64,000 nt of DNA from Dirofilaria immitis (Eukaryota; Nematoda; Chromadorea; Rhabditida; Onchocercidae), in NCBI GenBank assembly GCA_024305405.1, contig JAKNDB010000079.1, positions 1,608,001-1,672,000 of the forward strand, in the 5' to 3' direction. Each line of letters starts with the position of its first letter. The stretch's first letter is position 1. The notes under the pieces are model-generated. The model did no database searches. It was given only the letters and a program-made list of their open reading frames with translations, and had not been told where the DNA came from. The position numbers and the translations under genes are program-made. Shown here piece after piece: positions 26,949-38,583 of this stretch.

Positions 26949-27137
26949 ATGCAGTTCCAAACTGGAATTGAACGAAGAGAGAGAAATTCATCGGTTCAAA
27001 ACTTTTTTAAACAAATGAGGAGATTTCCAGAATTGCATCCCGAGATCTTATGGATAATTCGTTTATATGTTGCTAATGTTATCATGTTAATAGCGATTAT
27101 TTCATATTTTAGTGTTAAAAAAAAAAAAAAAAGTTGA
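26949..27137 (+). CDS. Possible 62-codon single-pass membrane ORF downstream of lim-7
   Basis: An ATG at 26949 sits directly after TTTTTTTTCAAG, a good nematode splice or trans-splice acceptor. The frame encodes a basic, Arg-rich N-terminal half followed by one hydrophobic helix (LYVANVIMLIAIISYF) and a Lys-rich tail written by an A-run of about 15 bases, ending TGA. It begins 290 bases after the lim-7 stop and about 165 bases after its AATAAA, a geometry seen between cistrons of nematode operons. I recognise no family. The A-run makes the C-terminus unreliable in this assembly. Chance cannot be excluded at this length. Confidence 0.35.
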   Translation: MQFQTGIERRERNSSVQNFFKQMRRFPELHPEILWIIRLYVANVIMLIAIISYFSVKKKKKS

Positions 27138-29452
27138 TAAAATATTTTTGTTTAGTACAAAATGCAGGGATATTATTATATTTATTGTTATATATTTGTT
27201 GTATATAGCAGTAGTTTTATAGATGCCAATATTGCCGATGTTTTTTTCTTGCATTTATATATATTATTATTTCTTAAATTAATTGTTCATCCTAAAATTC
27301 CGTTATGCAAATTAGATTCAATTCATTTTAGGAAAAAGTAATTTGATTTTTTCATATTCAAAATAATATGCTAACCTAAAATTTATCCATAAATGGTTTA
27401 ATTTTTTTTTTTATAAAATTAAATTAAAAAACCTTTTAATTTGCAATTAAATTATTTTGTTATATAAATTATTGCGCAACAAATTTTCTGTTGTAGTTTC
27501 CATTTTCTTTTTGAAAATTGTTGAAATAAACTTTTTCTTGAAATTTTAGTACTACAAAAAATAAATTATTGATGAAATGATTACATTTCGATAATTTATA
27601 TAGATTTGAAGGGAAGTTAATCAATTGATTCCTAAAGATGATACAAAATACAGTCAATATAATATATTAATAGTAAAATAAATTGATTTGTCTTTCCTAA
27701 TTCCAAAGAACGATATTTTACAAATGATATTATCTTACAAAATAGTGATATGTATGACGAAATTCGCTGAAGGTCGCAAAGTTATCTAAAATGGGAAAAT
27801 TCGCAAAGTTATCTGAAATGGGAAAATAAATAGCATGTAATTGCTTGTTTATAAAACTTTCAGAATGCAAATTACTTTTCCTATGACATAAAAAACATTG
27901 TTATTCTAATAAAATTTCATGTTATTGAATGATCTTCTAAAAGCAATGACCTTTCGTAATTTTTGACCTTTGTTTGAATAAGATGATTGCATGCAACTGA
28001 ACTGAATGATTCTATTTCTCTAATTTTTATCCATTTTTTTCAATTATCAACAAAACTTCACAATTATTCCTTTGAAATCAAATTGTGTAAATTAATTTAA
28101 TTCAACGAAATTTTTAATTCTGCCATGCAAATAATATCTAAACTTTTTATTTCGTATTTTACTGATTTATTTTAAATATATTCTTGCAAAATAATAGATT
28201 AAGAGAAGTTGATGAATCAAATCAGTGCTAAATGATTGTCTTATGTAATAAAATCAGCCAAGATTACTAGGCTCTTTTTAACAGCCTGACAGCTCTTGAT
28301 GTGCTTAGGGAGAAAAGCCATTGCCACTTCAAATAAACACATAGAAGTGTACTAAGCAGAAAATTGTATATGCAAAATAAGTTACTAGGAATTTTTTTGA
28401 ATTATTTAAGAAAAAATAAACTGATTGTAATATCTGAAGGGTCTTTCTCTCTCTCCCTCTCTCTCTCTCCTCTCTTCACTTGACCTAAATTCATGAATCA
28501 CTTGACGGAAATTAAAAAGACATTAATTAATTAAGATAGTTTGTTTAGCTAATAATCGAGAATTAGAGATATTTCCTATGGGAATTATTATTTTTAGATT
28601 TCATTTATATTACTTGACCAATAGTTTTTGGGATTAAAAGTCTTAAAGATCATGTTTATGTTAATTTTAGTATTAATTTAAGAAATTTATATCTTCTCGA
28701 CTTGCGTATATTTTTTTTTAAATAGGACATTCGAGAATAATTTAAACTAATATATCACAATGAAATATTCATTAAATTTATATTATTATTAAAAATTCTA
28801 AAATAAGCATAAACGAGAAGGAAATAATTAAAAGTTCTACTTACAAACAGTTGTTTCTGACAATCATTTTGTGATCTTATTTGCATGCGGTAATGCTTTT
28901 ATCCCACTTATCCTATAATCATTCAATTGTGGCAGGTTGTCATATCTCTGAATCATTTAGGAAACTGTAGATAAAAAAAAAAAAAAGGAAAAACAAAAAG
29001 CAACTGGATATTGAGGGATCCCGAAATACATACAATTGAATATACTATAAAAAAAACTACGGTGAAATTTTTTTTTTTTAATCGAATTTTTGCTACACTT
29101 GAATGATATGTTTGTTATCGATTTTATCTTTATCATTAAAATTTATCTTTCTCTTCTTTAGATGAATTCATTAATTTCATAATTAAAATATCAGTTAACT
29201 TTTATATCGGATATTTTGATTTTTTCAATTCTTTCAGAAGACTGTTCAATTGAATCTTTCTTCAAGAAAAATTCCTTTATCAAAGTTATGTAATGATAAA
29301 TCGTTAACAGTAAACAATGATAAAATTGCTCAAAAACAATGATATTGTTGTCAATTGCAAATGCAAATAGTTATTTATGTGTTGATAATATCAACATTTT
29401 ATGAATCATATTTAATTGTATTAGTATAATTTACTCGATAACATTATCGCAT

Positions 29453-29474
29453 GTATGTGTATGTATGTGTGTAT

Positions 29475-29511
<37 letters not shown>
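29453..29511. repeat. (GT)n microsatellite
   Basis: GTAT repeats grading into about 17 pure GT dinucleotides. Confidence 0.95.
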
Positions 29512-29512
<1 letters not shown>

Positions 29513-30594
29513 ATTTACTTGGCTCAAATTTATTTGCATGTGTAATCTAAAATGTCCACAAATTCTTCTATCATACGCAAATTTCACTCATCATGTCATA
29601 GATGAATATGTATGTGTTATTATGTAAACTAAAAGTAGAAAGGAATGAAAAATGAAATAAAATATACTATTGTTTATAATCAACAACAAATGATAAGAAG
29701 GATGATATAAGACGAGTTGATAAGAACAATAACAAAAAGATCAGAGAGTAAGTCGACATTCGAGATATTTTAATGGCTTATATAGCAAGTAATAAGACTG
29801 ATAGTAAAGAAAGTAATATTATTTATGATAATCAATAAATTAGCTTAATAAGAAATGATATGATCCATTTGTTATCACACATTTAAATGTCTGATCAAAC
29901 TTTATTTAGATTTTTACGCTTTATTACTTCGTAAGAAGTGATAATTAATATTAAAATAAGGTAGAATATCAGCCTGCTGAAAAGATAACCATTATCACAA
30001 TTACACACTTATTTCAAGTATCACTGTGATGAATTTGTTTTTATCTGAATGTAAAGAATATTTTAAGATTAAATTGCTTTAATCCTATCAATCCTAAATG
30101 TATTCTATTTATTTTTGAAGTATCACTCACTTCACTGATACGTTATCAGTGAGTAAGAATTGAATTCCGTAGATTTATAAATTATTTGATATTTCTAAAT
30201 CTCCGCAGAAAATTTCAAATTCCAATAAATTGAGCATCAACTTATTGAGTTTTAGATTTTGACAGTAATAAATGAAATCGTAAAAAAGATGTTGAAGAGA
30301 GAGATTAATTTGTATTTGACGATTGAGTGATGAAAATGGATAGAAAAGAAAAAAGAAATGAAGAGATGATATTGGTGATACTATGTAATTTAATGAAATA
30401 AGCAAATAGAAAAGACTGGCTCTCTCCCAATTTGTTGGGTTAAATTTTAGCAAATTAGTATTTATTAAAGATGAACAGACCAGGTCAATCATGGCACATA
30501 TGTGTTGCCTTTTTGCTTCCCTAACAAAAATTATTCATTAATTTACAAATCAGAGCGATTGTTTAAAAAATGATTTGGGGAAAATCGAAGGAAT

Positions 30595-30870
30595 ATTTCT
30601 GTGAAAGAATATATGTGATAGGATGATAAGATATAACTCTTATGAAATGGTAAAACTCGGGGAGAATATATGTGATAGGATGATAAGATATAACTCTTAT
30701 GAAATGGTAAAACTCGGGAGAATATATGTGATAGGATGATAAGATAAAACTCTTATGAAATGGTAAAACTCGGGGAGAATATATGTGATAGGATGATAAG
30801 ATATAACTCTTATGAAATGGTAAAACTCGGGGAGAATATATGTGATAGGATGATAGGATAAGATAGAACT
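30595..30870. repeat. 57-bp minisatellite, just under five copies
   Basis: GAATATATGTGATAGGATGA recurs at 30607, 30664, 30720, 30777 and 30834, so the period is 57 with one 56-base unit. Copies are almost identical. The minus strand is open through the array only because the unit length is a multiple of three, so I do not call a protein. Confidence 0.95.
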
Positions 30871-31920
30871 TTGATGAAATCATGTTGATCGATTTTAAAT
30901 CGAATTATAATTTATAAAATTAATCAATTCTCGAAATGTTATATATCATTTTTGATAGCATTGTAATATGATTACTTCTATGATCAGCGATACATATATT
31001 CAATTTGTATTTACATCACAAATTGAATATATTTATTCATTAATTCATCGTTTATAAATTGATTTGATAGAATTAAATTTTTAAAAGTATAATGATAAAT
31101 TATTAAAATTTTAAGTATACTGTAACTAAGACAATCATTCTGTATCACTTTCAGATGAAAAGAGAAAATGATAAGAAGAGATGAGATTATGTAACCATTA
31201 AAGGCAATGTAACGAAATGGCAGATGTTTATCTGTCTATGTTCCTTTTAATTGGACAATAATAGAGCGGCTTCCATTTAGGACTGACTATTCAATCTTGC
31301 TAAGACAAGCAATCTTCTCTTGGTTTCTTTGATGAGTTGTTTGATGAAAAATATTTAACAACCTAATATATATTTTAAATTGCTCCCTTTAAAATCATTA
31401 CATCCTAAATTTGAATATTTCTAAAATTACTAATTGATCCATTTTCATCTTATACAATTTTCATTGACATCATTTCATTGCAATGTATTTTTATATATAT
31501 GTCACATATGGCAGCAATATTCTCATCCTTAAATTAATTTTAGGTTAGAAAATATGTCAGGGAATGAACTATAGCCTAATTGACAGATTTTTAAATTAAT
31601 TTCTAATTATATAAAATGAATTTATATTTGAAATGATCAAAAAAATATCAAAATCTTGATAACGAGAAGATTCTATTCCCGAGATATACCAGTACTATTT
31701 TCTTGTTAAATTCCATTTTTCACTTATTTCAGCATATTCATCGTACTACCTATCATTTCCATCGAAAAAAAAAAAAATGAAAAAGAATTCATTCCAGATG
31801 GATGCGTTAGAAAACATACTATCATAATTTAGAATAAATTATACAGGAACTATAGCGCTGTTTCTATCTTTGCCGACGTCATCCATTAGCGCATTTTCTT
31901 CTGACTTCTTATGACCGTGA

Positions 31921-32034
31921 ATGATCCTATTGAGGTGTACCGCGACTAAGACTTCAAAAAGGAACCGAAATGCGGGAGTAGATTCCGTACACGGTAATTA
32001 TGACATTGTTCAGAAGAGGATATGTGATGTGTGG
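31921..32034 (+). CDS. Possible first exon of an unidentified + strand gene
   Basis: An ATG at 31921 opens a 38-codon frame in a patch clearly less AT-rich than its surroundings. It ends at an excellent donor (GATGTGTG|GTAAGTT, 32034/32035). The frame reads MILLRCTATKTSKRNR... and matches no family I recognise. It may belong with the exon-like pieces at 33.7-34.4 kb, but I could not link them by phase. Confidence 0.25.
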
Positions 32035-32849
32035 TAAGTTAATAATAATAATAATAATAATAATATGAAACCATCTTTGAACAAATAAATGAGCGAATTA
32101 TTCTATTCTTATTCGATGAATATTATAATTTGATCATCAATTATACATTAGGGATCAACTTTTATAACCTTATAACCTTTCTAAATCAATCAATTATTTA
32201 TGTAATTTTTTTAATTGAAACTTTTCAACAATCGATTAATAATGCTGTAATAAAATATAATTGACCATTATATCAGATAATATCTATCATTGTTGATATT
32301 GAAGGAGTCTTAAAAGGATTCGTTTTATTATTTGATAGCACAATAAACTTAATATTAATACAACCTCTTGACTATTATTTTTAATTGTTTATTTTTCATT
32401 ACAGCATAAAATCTTAATCGATTATTGAAAATTTATAATTTGTCGAGAAAATAAAATTTATATTAGATAACTCTAGCAATAGTCAAGATTTAATCGAAAT
32501 CATTACTCATTAAAGCTAATATATAAATTAAAGTAAGCAGTTTTATAACTAAAAAAATGAATGAATATATAATCATTTCATTAAATTAGCAATTGATAAT
32601 ATGAAAATAATTTTTACGGCCATTTTTTATTTATAAATTAAATTTTTAAAATAATAAATTAAATTATTCCACGTCATAATAATAATAATAATAATATTTT
32701 TTAAAAAGAAATATCAAATAAAGGAGATTTTTTTAGAAAAACAAAAAAATTTGAGAGGAAAAAAGTTTAAATTTGACTAACTTAATAATTTATCCAATGA
32801 ATTGAAAGTGTATATTTGTTTCAAAAAAAAAAAAATCTTAATGTGAACT

Positions 32850-33030
32850 TTGTTAGGCGGTATTTTGACATAAATCATTAATGTTTGAGGCGGTGTAGAA
32901 TGAAGGAAGAAGTATGACTTGATGTGGTTGTAAATCATGCTGTACCGGAACAAACTCCATCAAATGACAACTCGACCCAAATAGCTAGCCAAATCTTTCG
33001 CCTTCCTAAGCTTCTACTAGCTGTTCCATA
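32850..33030. other. Less AT-rich island, unassigned
   Basis: This patch carries two AGGCGGT copies (about 32857 and 32889) and a short open + frame (about 32920-33030) ending in a stop. It could be an internal exon of the unidentified + strand gene or a regulatory element. No clear acceptor supports an exon. Confidence 0.25.
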
Positions 33031-33689
33031 ATTTATCATATTTCCAGATCATATAATTACAGATATATTCTTCCTGGAAGCTTATCCATATATCATCAAA
33101 AGGATTTACGAAGTGAAGTGAAGTATCATTAATAAGATATCAAATGTAATAAGATATCAGTTATAAAATAGCATTATCACTTAATTAAAGCAAATCAAAT
33201 ACTTCAAATTAAAGTTTACTTAATTATGATATTATTAGAATGACTAATACTTTATTTTTAAAAATGCATAAAGTTTAAAGAAAAATTTTGCAGCATTAAA
33301 TTCCATGCAATTTGGATAAAAACTTATTTCGAATTTCGAAATATTAAAAATAAATAATTAAAATTAGTTTGAAGAATATATAATGCTGAAGAAGAAAGAT
33401 AACAGAAAGTGATAGAAATAATTTGATTTGAATTTTTTTATCAAGTAATTAAAACCAGGTCATTGAAACTAATTACTTTAGTAAACTAAATTCAGGATAA
33501 TAAATTCGAGATTTTGATAATTAATAATTAGCGTGATTTCGAAACATATTCCATCTAAATATAGTAAGTAATTGATAGTAACTTGTGGAACCAACTCATC
33601 AAAGTACTAGACAAACTTAAGTACAATAATTGGCATCCTGAAATCATGAAAGTCATTATATTTAGACCATAATTCATTATCAAAAATTC

Positions 33690-34379
33690 CAATCCATCAT
33701 GTTGCTGTTTGTTGAACTTTGCTTAAATTATGGCCAACAAATCATTTTATCTGCCCAACTGTTGGGATATTTAAGAAAAACTTTTTCAGTTTTTTTGCAA
33801 GAAAATGCTTGAAGACCACCCAACCCGTGCAAAAGGATGTGGTAGTTAGCTTAGAAGTTCAACTTCAAAGGCAACCGATTAAACAAACATTTCAACAAAT
33901 GCATAATTTGTTGCAGGTAATAATTAGGAAATGTTTTTTCATCTAAAAAAAAAGAAAAAACATATAATAAATGAAATTGTTCAAATTTTGGAAAAGAAAA
34001 ATCTCTCTTTGAATATTTTTTAATACACAAGATATTAGAGGGACTTTCTAACAATGTGTTATTCTCGGAAATAAATTTTCTGAACAAATATTTACTTTTA
34101 AAAATTGATTGTTGAATAATGAACCTTGAATATGTACAACTATCCAACAGCAATAACCAACCAGTATTGATATACGAACGATTAAATGAACTATTTGTTT
34201 GTTAGAGAAAATTAGCAGTCACCAGTCTGAATCTCATGCTCTTCAGCGTATCGCCGAAACCCATCATATGAACTCTTCAATTCCTCTGCAGCGACAGGTT
34301 TTAATATTTTTTTGTCGCGCATCTCATTGCAAATCTTCAGGTTACCGAAATCTTAGTTTTTATCTTTTCAAACACATAA
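33690..34379 (+). CDS. Unidentified gene fragment or pseudogene, three exon-like pieces
   Basis: Piece 1, about 33690-33916, ends TTGCAG|GTAATA. Piece 2 is 34208-34297 and ends CGACAG|GTTTTA. Piece 3 is 34341-34379, after ATCTTCAG, ending TAA. Pieces 2 and 3 join in phase 0. The conceptual product is Gln-rich and probably helical (QRQPIKQTFQQMHNLLQ, then HALQRIAETHH). Within piece 1 the best frame changes twice (NYGQQIILSAQLLGYLRKTF, then a second frame, then VQLQRQPIKQ), consistent with the missing-base errors seen in the neighbouring genes. It converges on eIF3i. I do not recognise the family. Confidence 0.35.
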
Positions 34380-34522
34380 TATTCATTTTTATTGCAAAAT
34401 TAAAACATTCATCCTTTCTTGCGCAACGAAATACCAACAGAAATCATACACTACTTACTTTTTAGATGTATAACAATGTAACCTAGAATATGAAACAGTC
34501 CAATAATTTTTGACGGAAATAA

Positions 34523-34573
34523 TCCTCTGCAGTGATAATATATATAAGGAAATTCCTCTGCAGTGATAATATA
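34523..34573. repeat. 20-bp direct duplication
   Basis: TCCTCTGCAGTGATAATATA occurs at 34523-34542 and again (near-exact) at 34554-34573, between the 3' ends of the convergent genes. Confidence 0.85.
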
Positions 34574-34790
34574 AGAAAGTTTAAGAATTTTAAATGTTAG
34601 GTTTCAAAAATTAGCAATCGATTAACAATAAAGGCAAAGAATATTATTAGAGTAGTTCACGACTAATTTTTGACATCACGTTACTCCATCTTCTCTTTCT
34701 CTTTCCGTTTCCTTTGTCAAGAAAATCTTTTTTAGCAGACATGAAGTCATGAGAACTTTTCCTTGCGAATAATACAAAACATATTTAGTA

Positions 34791-37344
34791 TCAAAAATCA
34801 TAGTCAAATTTTAAATAATCTGCATCAAATTCTTGAATACGAACATATCCATCCTCACCACCTGATACTACACAATTGCCGCTTGGATGGAACGCCAAAG
34901 TATTGATTGGACCGAAATGTCCCTTGAAACGGGCAAACTCTTCCTCAAATACCTATAAAGAGATTGATGTATCGATTTAATATTTATTTGAAGATTTATG
35001 AGACTTTGAAATTCAAAAACACCGAAAAATAATGAAGCAATATGTACTTCGAAATTAAAATTTGATCAAAATCTGATTTGCTTACCAAATGATATAACTT
35101 CGCTTCAAAATGACCAGAAGCAGCTGTTGTTTGAGTTACTTTCATTGCTTCCTCGCCACCACCTAAGATAACATGATCGCGAATTGGCGAGATAGCTGCC
35201 GAGTTAACCGGACGTTCAGCCCTAAAACGTTATAAATGATTGAAGTGAAACAAACATTTCAGTAACTGAGATCTTATTTTTAAATGAAGTCGAATTAGGC
35301 GTCAAAAATTTATTCGTTTCAAAGGGCGGAAAATAAATAATTTATCAAAGTATTCGGGAAAGTTTCAATTTTATGTACTGTCGAAAATTAAAAGCTTATT
35401 TCCAACGACATACAATAAAACTTACTTGTATGTTTTAAGCAGTCCAAAGTCCTTGCATCGAATAAGCGAGCTGTTTTATCCTTGGAAGCAGTTATTAAAA
35501 ACTTTCATCAGTGCTCATTTGCATATCATTGATTTGAAACTTATGAGCCTCATCATTAAAATTTACAATGTCATCCCCTTTGCGTATATCATACTGGTGA
35601 ATATTTCCTTTTTCATTACCTATAAATAAATTGCGCAAAGAATATAACAAAATGTTATGCTTGATTACGTACTTTGAATATAAATGACGGAATTTTTCGA
35701 TCTAACAAAATATAACTTTTACGAATTCGGATAGCTAGATGATTATGGTAATAAATACAAAAAAAAGTACGCAATATTATTTGAAATTTAAAGCTAAAAA
35801 GTCCTAATTTCTGTATTCCTGATGGTAAGAATATATGCATTTTCGGACGCTATTTAGTACTTCATCATACTCTGCAAGAAAGTTAAAAACTCAACATTAG
35901 AGCCATGAGTATCATACGTGATGTAATCATAAAATAGTCAATCTGCGATTCATAGCTTCCATAGAAATCATTCCGCAACATGAATGAGTTTAATTATATA
36001 AATCAAAAATGTTCAATGACAAAAATAGATAAAAGTGATTTCATCAGATGTAGATCACGTATCTGTTTAAATTCGGTTCAAGAAAAAAAGCACAAGCCCT
36101 TCTCCAAAGTCAGGAATGCATGTTTACCTATGCAAATTGTGTCATCCAAATGTGTCCAAACGCAGGAATTGGCCTGTGCCTGGAGCGATTTCCTGAATGT
36201 TGGTTGATTCTCGCCACTCATTTGTAATCCGTCTCGTATATCATATACACATAATGAAGCCTAAACACATAGAACAAACAGAAGGAAATAAAGATAAATC
36301 AACGGTTTGATTGAGACAAAGAAATAGATAAGCATGACTTCAATTTCAATTCAGCCTGTTCATCTCAACTTCCCAAATATTTCAAATTTACTGGATCAAG
36401 AGCTCTCTCTTATCTATCTATAATTATTAAGTTATGGTCATTAGATTTCTTTTCCACTTATTTCATTGCATTAGTTGCGCTAGAACATTGTAGCAAATAT
36501 GGTTCCACATTAGTCTTCCGAAGAAAGTTTATTTAATTGCTAGAAGATTTCAGTAATAAATTTTACTTTCGCACTAATCAATCTGTCTTCATTTTAATGA
36601 AAAATTAATGTTTACTGAAGTTATCATAATAATTACATATAAATTAAGGTTTTTAATTACATATATAAAATAAGTATAATGAAAAAACCATTACTGGTTA
36701 TTCTCTAAAATTACAATTTTCACTTCTTTCTAAATAGAGCAATCTATTAAATAGTGTTTGAAACATAAACGAACCACGCTCTGCATCATTTTTATAGTCG
36801 TAAAAGCAATCAGATTCCCACTGTAAGATAAACTAATAGATCGTGCAGCTGTTGGAGTTGAAATTGAATTTATCACATCGCCTGTCTCGCAGTCCCATAG
36901 CTAAAATGACTTTTCATTTATGATAAATGAATAAAAACAGCAAAACACTTGCGAAGCACATCAGTGTAAAGGAACACTAGCTAACGATTGAATAACTGAA
37001 ATATAGATTCAAGAGTAGACCTAACATTGGTTTTTATATAATTAGAAATAATTAAATGCTCGTAAAAAATTAGGTTAAAAATGTTTATAGACATTAAAAA
37101 TGGAAAAATCTACCTTAACAAATACATCACCAGAAGCAGAGCAAAAATGTCGCGTATCCCAGGAAACATCGATATCCCAGATAACACCGTTGTGACCATC
37201 ATATGTTCCGATCCGTTCACCATTTTCCATGTACCATACACAAGGACTTTTATCTTTCCCAGCTGAGAATAACAAGTCGCCATCTCCGTTAATGCGCACT
37301 CGAGTCAATGCACGATCGTGACCTTTCAATGATAATGGTTTCAT
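34791..37344 (-). CDS. eif-3.I: Translation initiation factor eIF3 subunit i (WD40 protein)
   Basis: Exons in transcript order: 37344-37114, 36900-36778, 36260-36128, 35619-35426, 35221-35086 and 34952-34791 (stop TGA). Corrected length is about 325 residues, the usual size of eIF3i. The first exon starts [20 protein letters not shown], the N-terminus typical of this family (also called TRIP-1). WD repeats follow ([25 protein letters not shown]), then [12 protein letters not shown] and a last repeat [15 protein letters not shown] ending in the family's aromatic tail. eIF3i is a cytoplasmic seven-blade propeller in the eIF3 complex that promotes 40S-mRNA recruitment. All splice phases agree only if two single bases are restored in exon 4, in the A-run 35497-35501 and the T-run 35433-35436. 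I read these as assembly errors in a functional gene. Confidence 0.93.
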
Positions 37345-38583
37345 TGTTCTCCTTTAAATTGAAATATGATAAATATATGCACCTTTATGTTTTATCATAA
37401 AATAAACAACGGACAAGATCTGCATCAATATTTATCGCTAATAACAATGGTATTGTCTTTAATCTTAATTAATGTTAAATTTTCTCTTTATTTTTATTGC
37501 ATAAAAAGGGGTAAATGTAAATTCTCTCACTATTTGTTTCTATTATATTGCTTGATTCTCTCTTTCTAATCCACCATATACTATACCAATTATCAACTTT
37601 GTTTCCAGGCTTATCATACCGAAAAAAAAATCGCACTCTAACCCAAGTACACGAATTAATCCACGGTCAAATCCTCGTTTGGTAATCCACCCAGATCAAG
37701 TGCGGCCCGAGAAAAATATGGTAACGATATGTGCCACATTGTGTTCCAGTACAGCTAATTATGCCGTTTATTGGTTTACGGCTCTGTGAAAAACTTTTCG
37801 ATGAGTTAACGGTATAAATCGGCTTGGCTAAGCCGTTTTTTTAGTTGGCAAGACTTTTATCTTCTAAGCTACATGTAAGGGAACTTCTTTCTAGAATTGT
37901 GGATTTGGAATCTAAGTACAAACAGGGAAAGTCTTATACATAATCCAAAATGATTGCATCAGTCTGATATTTAAAAGAAAGGAAGCTAAGAAAAAGTGAA
38001 TTTTTTCTATCTTTAGGCTGGAATTGGAAACTTCAAACCAGTAAAACACAACATCTTCGAATTCTATTCATATTGATTAGCTTTACTCAATTGATATTAA
38101 AACGATAATCGAATTATCACCGACTGAGATTAAAGATCAATTCATATGAACAATCAGCAGGATTCCGCAAGGTTTGATCTTTTTTCGGAATTCGTCTTCC
38201 TTATATCGGTGACAAAAATAGGTCTTCCTTAAATCATGACAAAAACATTAAAATGTGGTATTTCCACAGGATATATATATAAATATTTTAACTCTATTTT
38301 TAGCAATGCAATCTAAAGAGAAAAGTAGTCGTGTGGAGAAATACAAACATGTATTTATTCAAACCAAACAGTATGTCATAACATATCAATAACAGTCCAA
38401 CAATGAACTAGACTAGTACCTAAAAATGCAAATTAGGTTAAAATGAATGTTGCTATTGAATGGTTTGCATCTTGTTGGTTAAAAATGAAGCAATAGCCTT
38501 TGTTCTTCAATCCATAGCTTGTAGTAAACTTATCCAAATGTGAAAATCACATTTTCGCTATGTGAAAGCACCGCGAGAGCAGA
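37345..38583. other. Intergenic region between eIF3i and AKAP17A-like gene
   Basis: Likely holds the eIF3i promoter and the 3' UTR of the upstream minus-strand gene. A GC-richer patch at 37610-37850 includes a CGGCTT...AAGCCG hairpin followed by seven T (37820-37842). No coding exon is supported. Confidence 0.5.
38354..38359 (-). promoter_or_regulatory. AATAAA polyadenylation signal of the AKAP17A-like gene
   Basis: TTTATT on the + strand reads AATAAA on the gene strand, about 225 bases after the stop codon at 38584. Confidence 0.45.

Larger units (their letters stand above)
27138..31920. other. Intergenic AT-rich region
   Basis: No supported gene. It contains a 27-bp direct duplication at 27774-27827, CT repeats near 28445-28475, GT repeats at 29453-29511, a 57-bp minisatellite at 30595-30870 and a 15-bp inverted repeat at 30994-31008 / 31018-31032. 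A less AT-rich patch at 31215-31320 could be regulatory. Confidence 0.6.

Noticed and set aside
30563..30883. 106-codon minus-strand ORF
   Set aside because: Translation of the 57-bp minisatellite; no ATG context, splice sites or composition suggesting a gene.
34791..37344. eIF3i as a pseudogene
   Set aside because: Two frameshifts exist, but all splice sites, the start, stop and motifs are intact and neighbouring genes show the same kind of base loss, so a sequence error is more likely.
37820..37842. Bacterial rho-independent terminator
   Set aside because: The hairpin plus T-run is real, but the window is clearly eukaryotic with spliced genes, so a bacterial insertion is not supported.
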